Below are positions 17,091 through 26,308 of a stretch of DNA of 64,000 nt, one piece after another. The position numbers were made by a program, and so were the translations under genes. The notes under the pieces were generated by a model, which saw only the letters and a list, made by a program, of their open reading frames with translations, was not told the origin of the DNA and made no database searches. How positions within the stretch are numbered: position 1 is the stretch's first letter; each line of letters starts with the position of its first letter. This DNA is from Candidatus Limnocylindrales bacterium (GTDB lineage Bacteria > Desulfobacterota > Binatia > UBA1149 > CAITLU01), in NCBI GenBank assembly GCA_035571835.1, contig DATNBU010000032.1:1-64000 (forward strand), in the 5' to 3' direction.

Positions 17091-19167
17091 GGTGCACATC
17101 CTCTGCGGGAAGCTGCCCGGGAGCCGCGGACCAGCTCAGCGTCGCGTAGAAGGCGCGTCCGGGAAGCGGAAATCCGATCTGGTCCGGCACCAGCGAATCG
17201 GTGATGTTGTCGGCCTCCACCGTCAGGCGAAGGCCCTTCCAGAACGGCCCGTACACGACCGATACTCCCTGCACCGTGCGCGTGGAGATCGAATCGATGT
17301 TCTCGCTGTCGAGATAATGCTTGCCGGTCACGTCGATGTCGTATGCCAGCACGAACGGTCCATGGCTCCAGCTGACACGCGCCCAGCCTTCGTGCGGCGC
17401 GAGGCCGGCAAGGTCTTTGCCGTGGACGAACTCCCCGTCGGAACGGTTCTCGGCATCCTGGAACGTGTAGTTTGCGGATAACGCGAAGCCGGCCGGCCCG
17501 TGCCATTCTGCACGCAACTCGTGGCCGCGGATGTGCGCGTTCTGTTCGTTGAACGCCTTGGCCGTGCGATCGAACGTGAGCTTCACGAGGATCACGTCGT
17601 CGATGTTGCTGCCGAAGTACGCGTAGCCGATCGCGAGCTTTCCCAGCGGCTCGCGTTCGCCGGTCCACTCGAAGCCGGCGTCCCATGCGATGCCGGATTC
17701 CGGCTGGAGGCCGGGATTCCCGACCGTGAAACCGGTATTGCCATACAACTCGCCGAACGTGGGCGGACGAAAGTACGACGACACGTTCGACTTGATCGCA
17801 AGCCCCGCGACCGGTTCCCACCGCACGCCCGCATGCGGATCGGTGGAGTGATCCGAGTCGTGGCTGCCCGCTCCGCGGATCGACGAATCGAAGGAGTTCC
17901 ACAGCTGCTGGTGGCGAAGCTGAAACGTGACGGTCGTGTGGAGCGACGCGACCGTCCAGTCGTCGCCGGCGGCAATTGCCAGCGACGAGCGCGTTGCGTC
18001 CTGGTCGGTCGCTCCGTTCTGGTCGAACCCTTCCCAGCTGTATTCCGCGCTCCCGGCAAACCAGTGCGTTTTGCCGACGGGGCGTCCCCATTTTCCCGCG
18101 GTGGTCGAAGTGGTCGTCTCTGCGGTGTTGTCGAATGCGCGGAAGTCGGTGTCGGACAGCCTCTGCCGCTGCCAGTTCGCACTCTGTTCAATGTTCCAGC
18201 GACCGTCGGCGCCGCCGAGCGCGATCGCGCCGATTTCGCGCACGGTTTCCAGCTGCGTGTGCGAGCGAAATGCCGCCGCGAAGCCGGGCACGCCTTCGTC
18301 TTTGTAAAACACCTGGTTGCGCAGCTGCAGCCGCGCGCTGCCGACATCGCGCCGCCAGCGCAGCAGCGAGTCGATCGCATCGCTGTGGTTGTTGCGGCGC
18401 TTGCGGACTTCGTCGTCGTTCGGGTTGTTGACCGCGCCTTCATCCTTGAACTCGAAATCGCCGTCGGTCGTGCGGTACGCCGCGAACGCCGAGGCGTTTC
18501 CGCCGGCCAGCGGCCCTGCGCCGCCGGCGTTGACCTTGGCCGAACCGAACGAGCCGCCGCCCACGGCTGCGCTCGCTGTCGCGTGATCCGGATCGCGCGT
18601 GATCACATTCACCACGCCTGCGGCCGACGACGGCAACAGGCCCACCGGCGCGAACCCCCGGTAGACCTCGATGCGCTCGACCGTATCGAACGGCAGATCG
18701 GCCAGGTTCACGACACTGTCGGATGCGCGTCCGAGCGGCACGCCGTCGAGAAGGATGCGCAGCTGACCGGACGGCGCACCGCGGATCGACAATGTTGCGA
18801 AATCGTCGCGGCCGCCCTGCCGGCGAAGCTGCGCGCCGACGCTCTGGCCAAGCAGCTCTGCCGGAGACTGAAAGCTCCGCCATGTCGGCTCCGCGAAAAT
18901 CGTTTCGCCGAACGCGGCGACGTCGTCGGGCGTTTCGAAGCTGCGCTCGGGTAAGGCCGCGTCGCCCTGCTTGCCGGCATCGACGACGATCGGAGGCAGC
19001 TCGCTTGCCGGTGCATCGGAAACGTCGTCGGGCGGTGCTCCGCCTGTGTCGTCGGCTGCGATGCTTCCCGGGGTCGCATCGGCAGCGTTCGCCATCACAG
19101 GCGCTGCAAACAGAAACGCGAGCAGGACCACGACCGCGCGGCGAGCGGCGCGCCGCCATCGCGACAT
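17062..19167 (-). CDS. TonB-dependent outer-membrane receptor
   Basis: 701 aa from the ATG at 19167; a TTG at 19212 is the alternative and neither has a clear ribosome site. The signal peptide is RRAVVVLLAFLFAAPVMANA. A TonB-box-like LPPIVVDAG is followed by a plug domain (SIRGAPSGQLRILLDGVPLG; VERIEVYRGFAPVG; AGVVNVITRDP) and a 22-strand-type barrel of about 500 residues. The family imports iron chelates, cobalamin or other large ligands using TonB energy. The ligand cannot be told from sequence; the plug looks BtuB-like, but I see no cobalamin riboswitch in the roughly 140 bp upstream. The last residues (VHHAQHSND) are His-rich. It is the first gene of a three-gene minus-strand unit with the dockerin-bearing repeat protein and the glycosyltransferase. 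The signal-peptide end and dxr start are divergent. Confidence 0.88.
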   Translation of the reverse strand: MSRWRRAARRAVVVLLAFLFAAPVMANAADATPGSIAADDTGGAPPDDVSDAPASELPPIVVDAGKQGDAALPERSFETPDDVAAFGETIFAEPTWRSFQSPAELLGQSVGAQLRRQGGRDDFATLSIRGAPSGQLRILLDGVPLGRASDSVVNLADLPFDTVERIEVYRGFAPVGLLPSSAAGVVNVITRDPDHATASAAVGGGSFGSAKVNAGGAGPLAGGNASAFAAYRTTDGDFEFKDEGAVNNPNDDEVRKRRNNHSDAIDSLLRWRRDVGSARLQLRNQVFYKDEGVPGFAAAFRSHTQLETVREIGAIALGGADGRWNIEQSANWQRQRLSDTDFRAFDNTAETTTSTTAGKWGRPVGKTHWFAGSAEYSWEGFDQNGATDQDATRSSLAIAAGDDWTVASLHTTVTFQLRHQQLWNSFDSSIRGAGSHDSDHSTDPHAGVRWEPVAGLAIKSNVSSYFRPPTFGELYGNTGFTVGNPGLQPESGIAWDAGFEWTGEREPLGKLAIGYAYFGSNIDDVILVKLTFDRTAKAFNEQNAHIRGHELRAEWHGPAGFALSANYTFQDAENRSDGEFVHGKDLAGLAPHEGWARVSWSHGPFVLAYDIDVTGKHYLDSENIDSISTRTVQGVSVVYGPFWKGLRLTVEADNITDSLVPDQIGFPLPGRAFYATLSWSAAPGQLPAEDVHHAQHSNDAH

Positions 19168-19306
19168 CGGGATGGAGAAGTTGCTGTCGAAGGTTCGTGG
19201 TCGCGTACGCAAAGCCGGCGAACCGTAGGGATGCGGGGCAATGGAGTCAACAAGCGCGACGTGCCTCCGCTTTGACAGCCGTCAACCGGCAACCTAAGAG
19301 CCCGCC

Positions 19307-20500
19307 GTGGCTTCGATTGCCGGCAAGGGAATTTCCATCCTCGGCTCGACCGGCTCGATCGGCACCCAGACGATCTCCCTGCTCGAACGTTTCCCCGACC
19401 GCTTCCGCGTCGTTGCGCTTGCCGCCGGCCGCCGCGCTGCCGATCTCAAGGATCAGACGCTCCGCATGAAGCCTTCGGTGATCGCCGTTGCCGAAGCTTC
19501 GGACGCAGTCGAGCTCGAGCGCGCGCTGGGCAGCGAAATGGGCGCAGCGGCGCCCCGCGTTTTCTCCGGTCGCGAAGGACTCCTGCAGGTTGCCACGGCG
19601 CCGGGCACCGACGTTCTCGTCTCCGCTCTCGTCGGAGCGGCCGGCCTCGTGCCGACGCTCGCCGCGATCGACGCAGGAATCGACATCGCGCTTGCCAACA
19701 AGGAAGTGATGGTGGTCGCCGGCGAGCTCGTTCAGCGCCGCGCGCGAACATCCGGAAGCCGGCTGCTGCCGGTCGACAGCGAGCACAACGCGGTCTTCCA
19801 GGCACTGGCCGGTCGTGAACGCAGCCACGTGCGCAAGATCGTGCTGACGGCGTCCGGCGGACCGTTCCGCCAGCACACCGCCGATCAGCTTCGCAGCGTG
19901 ACGCGCGCCGAAGCGCTCCGGCATCCGACCTGGAACATGGGCGACAAAATCACGATCGATTCCGCCAGCCTGATGAACAAAGGACTGGAAGTGATCGAGG
20001 CGCGCTGGCTGTTCGACGTCGTGCCCGAAGACATCGAGGTACTCGTGCATCCGCAGAGCATCGTGCACGCGCTGGTGCGCTACCACGACGAATCGGTCAT
20101 CGCCGTGCTTGCTCTTCCCGACATGGCCATTCCGATCGCCTACGCGCTCGCATGGCCCGACGTGCTCGAGCTCGGCCATCTTCCGCGCCTCGATCTGGCC
20201 ACGACCGGCACGCTCACGTTCGCGGCGCCGGACCTCGAGCGCTTTCCGTGCCTCGGGCTTGCGTACCGCGCGCTCGCGGCGGGCGGCGCGATGCCGGCGG
20301 TGCTCAATGCGGCCAACGAAGTTGCGGTCTCGCGCTTTCTTGCCGGAGACATCGGATTTCCGGACATCGCCGCATCGGTGGCGTCGAGCATGGACGGCTT
20401 CGAAAGCGGCGACTGCGATTCCATCGATGCGCTTCTGTCGGCCGATGCGTGGGCGCGCAAGGCGGCGGCGGGATGGTGCCCGGTGCGCGCAGCCTCGTGA
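19307..20500 (+). CDS. dxr: 1-deoxy-D-xylulose 5-phosphate reductoisomerase
   Basis: 397 aa, GTG start. DXR converts DXP to 2-C-methyl-D-erythritol 4-phosphate with NADPH in the MEP isoprenoid pathway. The NADPH site ILGSTGSIG is at 11-19. The substrate and metal site includes DSEHNA, and the flexible region and core follow as TASGGPFR, HPTWNMGDKITIDSASLMNKGLEVIEA, with LNAANEVAV near the end. Length is normal for the family. ispG, a later MEP gene, is at 43737. Unusually, its stop TGA overlaps the GTG of the next gene (GTGA), making dxr the first gene of an eight-gene chain devoted largely to sugars and glycosyl transfer. In many bacteria dxr sits with cdsA, rseP or uppS instead. Confidence 0.96.
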   Translation: MASIAGKGISILGSTGSIGTQTISLLERFPDRFRVVALAAGRRAADLKDQTLRMKPSVIAVAEASDAVELERALGSEMGAAAPRVFSGREGLLQVATAPGTDVLVSALVGAAGLVPTLAAIDAGIDIALANKEVMVVAGELVQRRARTSGSRLLPVDSEHNAVFQALAGRERSHVRKIVLTASGGPFRQHTADQLRSVTRAEALRHPTWNMGDKITIDSASLMNKGLEVIEARWLFDVVPEDIEVLVHPQSIVHALVRYHDESVIAVLALPDMAIPIAYALAWPDVLELGHLPRLDLATTGTLTFAAPDLERFPCLGLAYRALAAGGAMPAVLNAANEVAVSRFLAGDIGFPDIAASVASSMDGFESGDCDSIDALLSADAWARKAAAGWCPVRAAS

Positions 20501-22554
20501 AGAAAATAACGCGAAAAGAAAGGCTCGCACGCGCGCCGCGCCCGGCGGACCCGGTTGTCGCTCGAACCGCCGCTGCGCCGGCCGTCCCTTCGCCGGCCGC
20601 GCCGCCGGACCGGCTCACGGCGATGCTGCCGGCGTTCGCGCTGGTCGTCGTCGCGGTCTTTGCGATCCGCCGCCTCGACGACTTCGACACGTGGTGGCAC
20701 CTCGCGTCCGGACGCTGGATCGTCCAGCATCACGCCATCCCGCACACCGACGTCCTTTCGTTCACGGTTCCGCAGAACGAATGGATCAACCTGCAGTGGC
20801 TTTACGACGTGCTGCTTTACGGCATGTGGAGTCTCGGCGGGGCAAGCGGCCTCGTGCTGCTGTCGGCGGCCTGCTTCATTGCCACGTTCGCGCTGCTGGC
20901 GCGCCACATTGCGCGCTACACCGGTCCGATCGCGACGACTCTTCTGCTGTGCTGGGTCGCCACCACCGTCAACGAGCGCTTCCTGATCCGCCCGGAGATG
21001 GCGACGTTTCCGCTGCTCGCGGCGGTCCAGCTCGTGCTTGCCGAAGGTCGCGAGCGGCCGTCGCGGCTTCGCTGGCTCGTGCCGCTGATGGTGCTGTGGG
21101 CGAACATGCACTCGCTGTTCATCCTCGGCGCCGGCGCGATCCTGTGTGCGATGGCCGGCGCGCTCGCCGCCGAGCTGCCGCTGATGCCGCCCGGCTGGCG
21201 CCGCGACAGCGCATGGCCCGCTGCCGCGCGCCGCGAGCTGTTCGTGTGGGGCGGCGTCGCGCTCGCCGCGACGCTCGTCAATCCGTATTTCCTGCGGGCT
21301 CTGACGTTTCCGTTCGAGCTGATCTCGCGCATCGACGGATCGAACGGCATCTACCAGGTCATCGGCGAATTCCGTCCTCCATTCTCCGGATACTTCCTGA
21401 CGTTCGCGCTCGGGTCGTACCAGGCGTTCGTCTATACCGCGGCCGCTCTTGCCGTCGTTGCCGGCGCGATGCGGGCGTTCGCAGGACCGCCGTCACGCGG
21501 CGACCGCACACCGCCGCTGCCGGGCGAACGCGCCGGGTTCGACGTCGCCGTCGTGGTTTTCGCAATCGCGCTGGGATGGCTCTCGCTGCTGGCGCGCAGG
21601 AACATCGGCGTATTCGCGGTCGGAGCCGTGCCGTTCGTGGCGGCCGCGTTCGCAATCATCCAGTCGAAGCTGCCCTCTGTGAGCCTGCGCTCGCAGGCTG
21701 CGAGTCGCGCGGCGACGGCCGCAGCGGTTGCCGGCATGCTCGCGATCTGCGCGCTCGTGATGACCAACCGCTGGTATGCGTCGACCGGGGAGACGCACGA
21801 GTTCGGTCTGGGAATCCTCGAGTCGAACTTCCAGCCGCGTGCCACCGAGTTCTTCCGCGAGACCAGGCTGCCGGGCCCGATGTACAACGACATGACGGCG
21901 GGCGGATATCTGACGTGGGACGACCCGACGGGAAAAGGCGTCTACGTCGACGGCCGTCTCGAAGTCTACGACACGCCGTTTTTCAGCGCGTACCTTTCGA
22001 ACATGGCCAACATTGACGCCTGGACGAAAGACGCCGATGCACGCGGGATCCAGAGCGTGATGCTCTTCCACCGCTGGGGAAACCGCCAGTCGCTGCTTCG
22101 CGCGCTGACGTCGACCCGTCACTGGATGCTCGTGTACTACGATGACACCGTTGCGACGCTGGTTCGGGCCGATGCCAACGAGGATGTCGTCGCCGCCGCA
22201 CGCACGGCGTTCTCGTCGACCTGGCGACCGAGGACCGAAGCGACGCTGTCGGGCCCCGAGATGACGTATTCGTGGCAGTGGAGCATCGCGCGCTATACGG
22301 GACAGCTTGCTTACGCGCGCCTGCTGGAGACGATCGGCGATCGCCGCAGCGCGCTCGAATGGTTCGAAAAGGCGATTGCGACCGGCATGCCCGTCGACTT
22401 CGAAGTCGACGCGCGCCACAGCGCCGCACAGCTCCTTGCGGCGTCCGGGCAGCTCGCACAGGCGCGCATGCATCTCGTAAGGGCCAACGAGCTCGATCCC
22501 TCCAACGAGTCCACGCGCGCGATGCTGACCAAGCTCGATGCCATCGCCCACTGA
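20497..22554 (+). CDS. PMT-like multi-pass membrane protein with C-terminal TPR
   Basis: 685 aa if the GTG overlapping the dxr stop is used; an ATG at 20473 inside dxr would add eight residues. A basic, Pro/Ala-rich cytoplasmic head (about 45 residues) leads to about ten membrane segments, with DDFDTWWHLASGRWI in the first periplasmic loop (acidic pair like GT-C enzymes). After the last segment, a periplasmic domain has GPMYNDMTAGGYLTWDD and VYVDGRLEVYDT. The end holds one or two TPR-like helices (ALEWFEKAIATG; AQARMHLVRANELDPSN). The fold matches GT-C membrane glycosyltransferases of unknown acceptor. It overlaps the downstream epimerase gene by 17 bp. Confidence 0.75.
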   Translation: MKKITRKERLARAPRPADPVVARTAAAPAVPSPAAPPDRLTAMLPAFALVVVAVFAIRRLDDFDTWWHLASGRWIVQHHAIPHTDVLSFTVPQNEWINLQWLYDVLLYGMWSLGGASGLVLLSAACFIATFALLARHIARYTGPIATTLLLCWVATTVNERFLIRPEMATFPLLAAVQLVLAEGRERPSRLRWLVPLMVLWANMHSLFILGAGAILCAMAGALAAELPLMPPGWRRDSAWPAAARRELFVWGGVALAATLVNPYFLRALTFPFELISRIDGSNGIYQVIGEFRPPFSGYFLTFALGSYQAFVYTAAALAVVAGAMRAFAGPPSRGDRTPPLPGERAGFDVAVVVFAIALGWLSLLARRNIGVFAVGAVPFVAAAFAIIQSKLPSVSLRSQAASRAATAAAVAGMLAICALVMTNRWYASTGETHEFGLGILESNFQPRATEFFRETRLPGPMYNDMTAGGYLTWDDPTGKGVYVDGRLEVYDTPFFSAYLSNMANIDAWTKDADARGIQSVMLFHRWGNRQSLLRALTSTRHWMLVYYDDTVATLVRADANEDVVAAARTAFSSTWRPRTEATLSGPEMTYSWQWSIARYTGQLAYARLLETIGDRRSALEWFEKAIATGMPVDFEVDARHSAAQLLAASGQLAQARMHLVRANELDPSNESTRAMLTKLDAIAH

Positions 22555-23557
22555 CAGGACGACGCCGGCCTTCTCGAGGCCGGTGCTGGTGACCGGCGCC
22601 GCCGGGTTTGTCGGCGCGAACCTTGTGCGGCACTACGCGGCGCGCGGCGCGCGAGTGGTTGCGGCCGGCCACGACGATTCTCCGGCATGGCGGCTCGAGG
22701 CCGTGCCGGAAAACGTCGAGAAGACCCACGTCGACGTGTGCTCGGCGGGCGAGGTCCGCCACCTTCTCGAAGAAGTCGCGCCGGAGGTGATCCTGCACTG
22801 CGCCGCATTCGGAGCGTATCCCGGCCAGACCGATGCGGAGCGGATTCATCACGTCAACTATGACGGCGTCCGCTACATGCTCGAGGAAGCGCGCCGGCTC
22901 GACGGGCTGCGTGCGTTCGTGCAGATGGGCACGTCGTCGGAATACGGCGCTAACTGCTCCGCACCGACGGAAGACGCACCGACGGCGCCCGACAGCGATT
23001 ACGCGGTATCAAAGGTGGCCGCGACGGCGCTGGTCCGGTTTCATGCGCTCAAGCACGGACTGCCGGCGTGGGTGCTTCGGCTGTACTCCATCTATGGTCC
23101 GTTCGAGGACGTCTCGCGCCTGGTCCCGCGTCTGATCGAAGAAGCCCGGCGCGGACGACTGCCGGCGCTGGTCGATCCGGGCATTTCGCGCGACTATCTG
23201 TACATGGGCGACGTCTGCGACGCGTGCGATGCGGTCATCGAGCGCGCCGGCAGCGGTCTCGCGCCCGGCGAGATCTTCAACATCGGCAGCGGGCGCAAGA
23301 CTACGCTGGAGGAGATCGTCGCGATCGTGCGCGGGCTGTTCGGGGTGAGTGTCGAGCCGCAGTGGGGCTCGATGCCCAACCGCCGATGGGATCACTCCGA
23401 CTGGTACGCGAATCCGGCCAAAGCGGACGAGCTGCTCGGCTGGAAGGCGACGACGGCGCTCGAGAACGGACTGCGTGCGACCTCCGAATGGATGGACCGC
23501 GAGCGGACGCTGCTCGAGCTCGCGCATCGGCACAGCGTCGAACAGGCACCTGCATGA
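22538..23557 (+). CDS. NAD-dependent nucleotide-sugar epimerase/dehydratase/reductase (extended SDR)
   Basis: 339 aa. A Rossmann fold starts at VLVTGAAGFVGANLV (GxxGxxG). The catalytic residues are TSSEYG (Ser/Thr) and YAVSK (Tyr-x3-Lys), followed by RLYSIYGPFED, RDYLYMGDVCDA and NIGSGRKTT, the usual order in extended SDRs acting on NDP-sugars (epimerases, 4,6-dehydratases or CDP-3,6-dideoxyhexose synthases). The exact reaction cannot be read off. It lies directly upstream of a split transketolase and a methyltransferase, which points to modification of a nucleotide-activated sugar. The next gene starts at an ATGA overlap. Confidence 0.88.
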   Translation: MPSPTDRTTPAFSRPVLVTGAAGFVGANLVRHYAARGARVVAAGHDDSPAWRLEAVPENVEKTHVDVCSAGEVRHLLEEVAPEVILHCAAFGAYPGQTDAERIHHVNYDGVRYMLEEARRLDGLRAFVQMGTSSEYGANCSAPTEDAPTAPDSDYAVSKVAATALVRFHALKHGLPAWVLRLYSIYGPFEDVSRLVPRLIEEARRGRLPALVDPGISRDYLYMGDVCDACDAVIERAGSGLAPGEIFNIGSGRKTTLEEIVAIVRGLFGVSVEPQWGSMPNRRWDHSDWYANPAKADELLGWKATTALENGLRATSEWMDRERTLLELAHRHSVEQAPA

Positions 23558-24435
23558 CGCCGCCGCCGCCGGAATCTCCTGCCGCCTTTCCGATCTCGCG
23601 CGGTTCGCTCGCCGGACTATCTGCAGATGCGATCGCGGTGCGGCGCCTGTTTCTGACGATGCACCACGGCGCGCGCGCCGGGCACATCGGCACGGGCCTT
23701 TCGTGCATCGATCTGCTGCTGTTCCTGTACAGGCGACATCTGGCCGTGGGCGACGTGTTCGTGCTCAGCAAAGGGCACGGAGTCTCTGCGCTTTACGCGA
23801 CCCTGCGTCATATCGGCCGTCTCTCCGGTGAAGAGCTGGCGACGTATTACAAGGATGGAACGGTGCTCGCCGCGCATCCCGTGGCGGGCGCGCTCGGGGA
23901 GATTCCGGCAGCCACCGGCTCGCTCGGACACGGCCTCCCGATGGCCTGCGGGGTGGCTCTTGCGCATCGCACGCAGCACCAGTCGCGCACGCGATGCGTC
24001 TGCCTGCTGTCCGACGGCGACTGCAACGAAGGATCCACCTGGGAGGCGGCCGCGTTCGCGTCCCATCATCACCTCGGCAACCTGACCGTCGTCGTCGACC
24101 GCAACGATCTGCAGGGATTCGGTGCGACCCGCGACGTGCTCGACATGGAACCGTTCGCCGACAAGTGGCGCGCGTTCGGCTTCGACGTGCGAACCATAGA
24201 CGGCCACGATTTTGCCCAGATGGACGCCGCGATGACTCGAGCAACCGATTCGGTTGCGCCGCTGTGCGTGATCGCGCAGACGAGGAAAGGCTGCGGGATC
24301 TCGTTCATGGAGAACCGTCTCGAGTGGCACTACCTGCCGATGAGCGACGAGCAGTTCCGCCTCGCTCTTGCCGAGCTCGACGAAGCCGAACGCCGGCTGC
24401 CGAACGCCGATGCGAGCTCCGGGAGCGCGCAGTGA
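23554..24435 (+). CDS. transketolase-like enzyme, N-terminal (TPP pyrophosphate-binding) half
   Basis: 293 aa. It corresponds to the PP domain of transketolase: MHHGARAGHIGTGLSC near the start, VLSKGHGVSALYA, TGSLGHGLPMACG, and the TPP/metal motif SDGDCNEGSTWEA followed about 20 residues later by VVDRNDLQG. Archaeal and actinobacterial transketolases are often split this way, and such pairs are frequent in polysaccharide clusters. It needs the next gene, which supplies the pyrimidine-binding half. The pair would transfer a two-carbon ketol group. Junctions ATGA (upstream) and GTGA (downstream) suggest equimolar translation. Because it lies between an NDP-sugar SDR and a methyltransferase, it may build a branched or chain-extended sugar rather than serve the pentose phosphate pathway. 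Confidence 0.88.
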   Translation: MTPPPPESPAAFPISRGSLAGLSADAIAVRRLFLTMHHGARAGHIGTGLSCIDLLLFLYRRHLAVGDVFVLSKGHGVSALYATLRHIGRLSGEELATYYKDGTVLAAHPVAGALGEIPAATGSLGHGLPMACGVALAHRTQHQSRTRCVCLLSDGDCNEGSTWEAAAFASHHHLGNLTVVVDRNDLQGFGATRDVLDMEPFADKWRAFGFDVRTIDGHDFAQMDAAMTRATDSVAPLCVIAQTRKGCGISFMENRLEWHYLPMSDEQFRLALAELDEAERRLPNADASSGSAQ

Positions 24436-25373
24436 GAGTCGCGTTCACCGAGGCCGTCGATTCGATACTGGTGCGCGATGCGCGCGCGATGTTTTTTTCC
24501 GGCGATCTCGGCTTCCAGGCGTTCGAAGGCCTGGCCGCGCACCTCGGGCCGCGCTTCATCAATGCCGGCGTTGCGGAGCAGAACATGATCGGCGTCGCCG
24601 CCGGCGTGGCGCTGACCGGGATTCCGGTCTGGGTGTATTCGATCGCACCGTTCGCGACGCTGCGCTGCCTCGAGCAGATCCGCAACGACGTCTGCCTGCA
24701 CGACCTCCCGGTGCGCATCGTCGGCAACGGCGGCGGTTACACCTACGGGATCATGGGCTCGACGCATCATGCGCTCGAGGACCTGGCCGTGCTCAAGGCG
24801 CTGCCGAACATGCAGCTGTTCTTCCCGTGCTCGAACAATCACGTGGCAGCCGCTGTCGAGACGATGCACGGCCTCGGCGGGCCGTCGTATCTGCGCCTGG
24901 CGATCTCCGGTTTCCCGAGCGATGCGCCGCCACTTTCGGAGAACTCGCAGACCCTGACGCGCGTATATCGCCGCCGTACCGCCGCCGGAGGAGTGACGAT
25001 CATCGGCGCGGGCCACGGCGTGCAGATCGCGCTGTCGGCGCTCGCGCTCGGCCTCGACGCCGTCAACGCCGACATCTTCGGGATTGCGCGTTTCCCGCTG
25101 CGCATGGATCTCGAAGAGGATCTGGTGCGCAGTGTTTCGGAAACCGGCCGCGTGCTCTTCATCGAGGAGCACTACGCCGCGGGCGGCATCGGCGAGTCCA
25201 TGCGGCTTGCTCTCGGCGCCCGCGCCCGCGAGTTCGTCCTCCTCGCGGCGGAATATTCGCGCGACCAGAAATACGGATCGGCGGCGTTTCACCTGCGCCA
25301 GTGCGGAATGACTCCCGAGCGCGTTGCGGAGCTCGCCGCCGTGCTCGCGAGCGGCTCGGGAGCCGTTGCATGA
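24432..25373 (+). CDS. transketolase-like enzyme, C-terminal (pyrimidine-binding) half
   Basis: 313 aa, GTG start inside the GTGA overlap. It matches the Pyr and C-terminal domains of transketolase: a catalytic-Glu region FINAGVAEQNMIGVAAG (Glu activates TPP), YSIAPFATLRCLEQIRND, GGGYTYGIMGSTHHALEDL and LPNMQLFFP, then a C-terminal domain with IIGAGHGVQIAL and FIEEHYAAGGIG. Total length with the preceding protein is 606 residues, close to a single-chain transketolase or DXP synthase. The residues resemble transketolase halves more than DXS. Its operon with dxr, whose substrate is made by the related enzyme DXS, is notable. It overlaps the next gene by ATGA. Confidence 0.88.
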   Translation: MRVAFTEAVDSILVRDARAMFFSGDLGFQAFEGLAAHLGPRFINAGVAEQNMIGVAAGVALTGIPVWVYSIAPFATLRCLEQIRNDVCLHDLPVRIVGNGGGYTYGIMGSTHHALEDLAVLKALPNMQLFFPCSNNHVAAAVETMHGLGGPSYLRLAISGFPSDAPPLSENSQTLTRVYRRRTAAGGVTIIGAGHGVQIALSALALGLDAVNADIFGIARFPLRMDLEEDLVRSVSETGRVLFIEEHYAAGGIGESMRLALGARAREFVLLAAEYSRDQKYGSAAFHLRQCGMTPERVAELAAVLASGSGAVA

Positions 25374-26308
25374 CGAGCCCCGAACAGAGGGAGGCGCTGC
25401 TCGAAGCCCGCTGGTGCACGCTGTGCGGGCCCGGCGCTGCAAAGAAAGAGCTTTATCCGGCCAGGTTCGCCGACGGGGATCTGAGCGCTCCGGTCTTTTC
25501 CGCGCGGCGCTCGCCGGACGGTTGCCACTTCCGCCTCGTCGAATGTGCCGGCTGCGGCATGATCTTCTCCGATCCGGCGTGTCCGCCGGAGACGCTCGGC
25601 GAGCTGTATGCTGCAAGCGATGTCACCTACGGCCCGCAGGAACAGCAGATCTACGACTCGTACGCACCGATTCTCGACCGCGCGGCGTCGCGACTTGCGC
25701 GGCGCGGGGCGTTCGTCGAGATCGGCGGCGGATCCGGTTTCATGCTGAAGTATGCCGCACCGGCCGGCTTTTCGTCTGCGCTCGAGATCGAACCGAGCGC
25801 CGACGCCGAACGGCGCTTCGTGGCGCCGTCGCCGCACGCCCGCTTCGTGCGCAGCATGATGACGGACGCGCTGCTGCCCGAATCGTCGGCGAGCCTGATA
25901 TGCTTCTTCCAGATGCTCGACCACCTGCCGGACCCTCTGGCGTTCCTCAAGGCCGTCTGGCGTGCACTCGAACCCGGCGGTGTCGCGGTCTGCGTCACGC
26001 ACGATACGTCGGGGCTCGCGACGCGCCTGCTCGGAGAATCGAGCCCGATCTTCGACATCGAGCACACGTACCTGTTCAACCACGACAACCTTTCGCGGCT
26101 GTTCTCGGCGGCCGGCTTCGATCGCATCGAAACCTTTGCCGTGGCCAACGACTATTCGATCCGTTACTGGCTCGGGCTCGCGCCGCTGCCGGCAGCGCCG
26201 AAGGGCGCGCTCCTGCGCACGCTCGAGCTTGCCGGAGTCGCCGACCGGCGGCTGCGCCTGAGGCTCGGCAACGTCGGCGCCATCGCCCGCAAACCACAAC
26301 ATGACTGA
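25370..26308 (+). CDS. Zn-ribbon class I SAM-dependent methyltransferase
   Basis: 312 aa. The N-terminus has two CxxC pairs (CTLCG and CAGCG) that could bind zinc, followed by MIFSDPACPPETL. This layout is shared with sugar C-methyltransferases such as TylCIII/NovU and with related uncharacterised enzymes in glycan clusters. The SAM site is AFVEIGGGSGFMLKYA, with SLICFFQMLDHLPDPLAFL as the post-motif region and ALEPGGVAVCVTHD as motif III. The canonical C-terminal domain of sugar C-methyltransferases is not clear here. Probable role: methylation of a nucleotide sugar or lipid-linked glycan; the site of methylation is unknown. It overlaps the next gene by 8 bp. Confidence 0.8.
   Translation: MTSPEQREALLEARWCTLCGPGAAKKELYPARFADGDLSAPVFSARRSPDGCHFRLVECAGCGMIFSDPACPPETLGELYAASDVTYGPQEQQIYDSYAPILDRAASRLARRGAFVEIGGGSGFMLKYAAPAGFSSALEIEPSADAERRFVAPSPHARFVRSMMTDALLPESSASLICFFQMLDHLPDPLAFLKAVWRALEPGGVAVCVTHDTSGLATRLLGESSPIFDIEHTYLFNHDNLSRLFSAAGFDRIETFAVANDYSIRYWLGLAPLPAAPKGALLRTLELAGVADRRLRLRLGNVGAIARKPQHD

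Noticed and set aside
19168-19306. Cobalamin riboswitch before the TonB receptor
   Set aside because: The region is only about 140 bp, is shared with the divergent dxr leader, and I see none of the conserved B12-box sequence.
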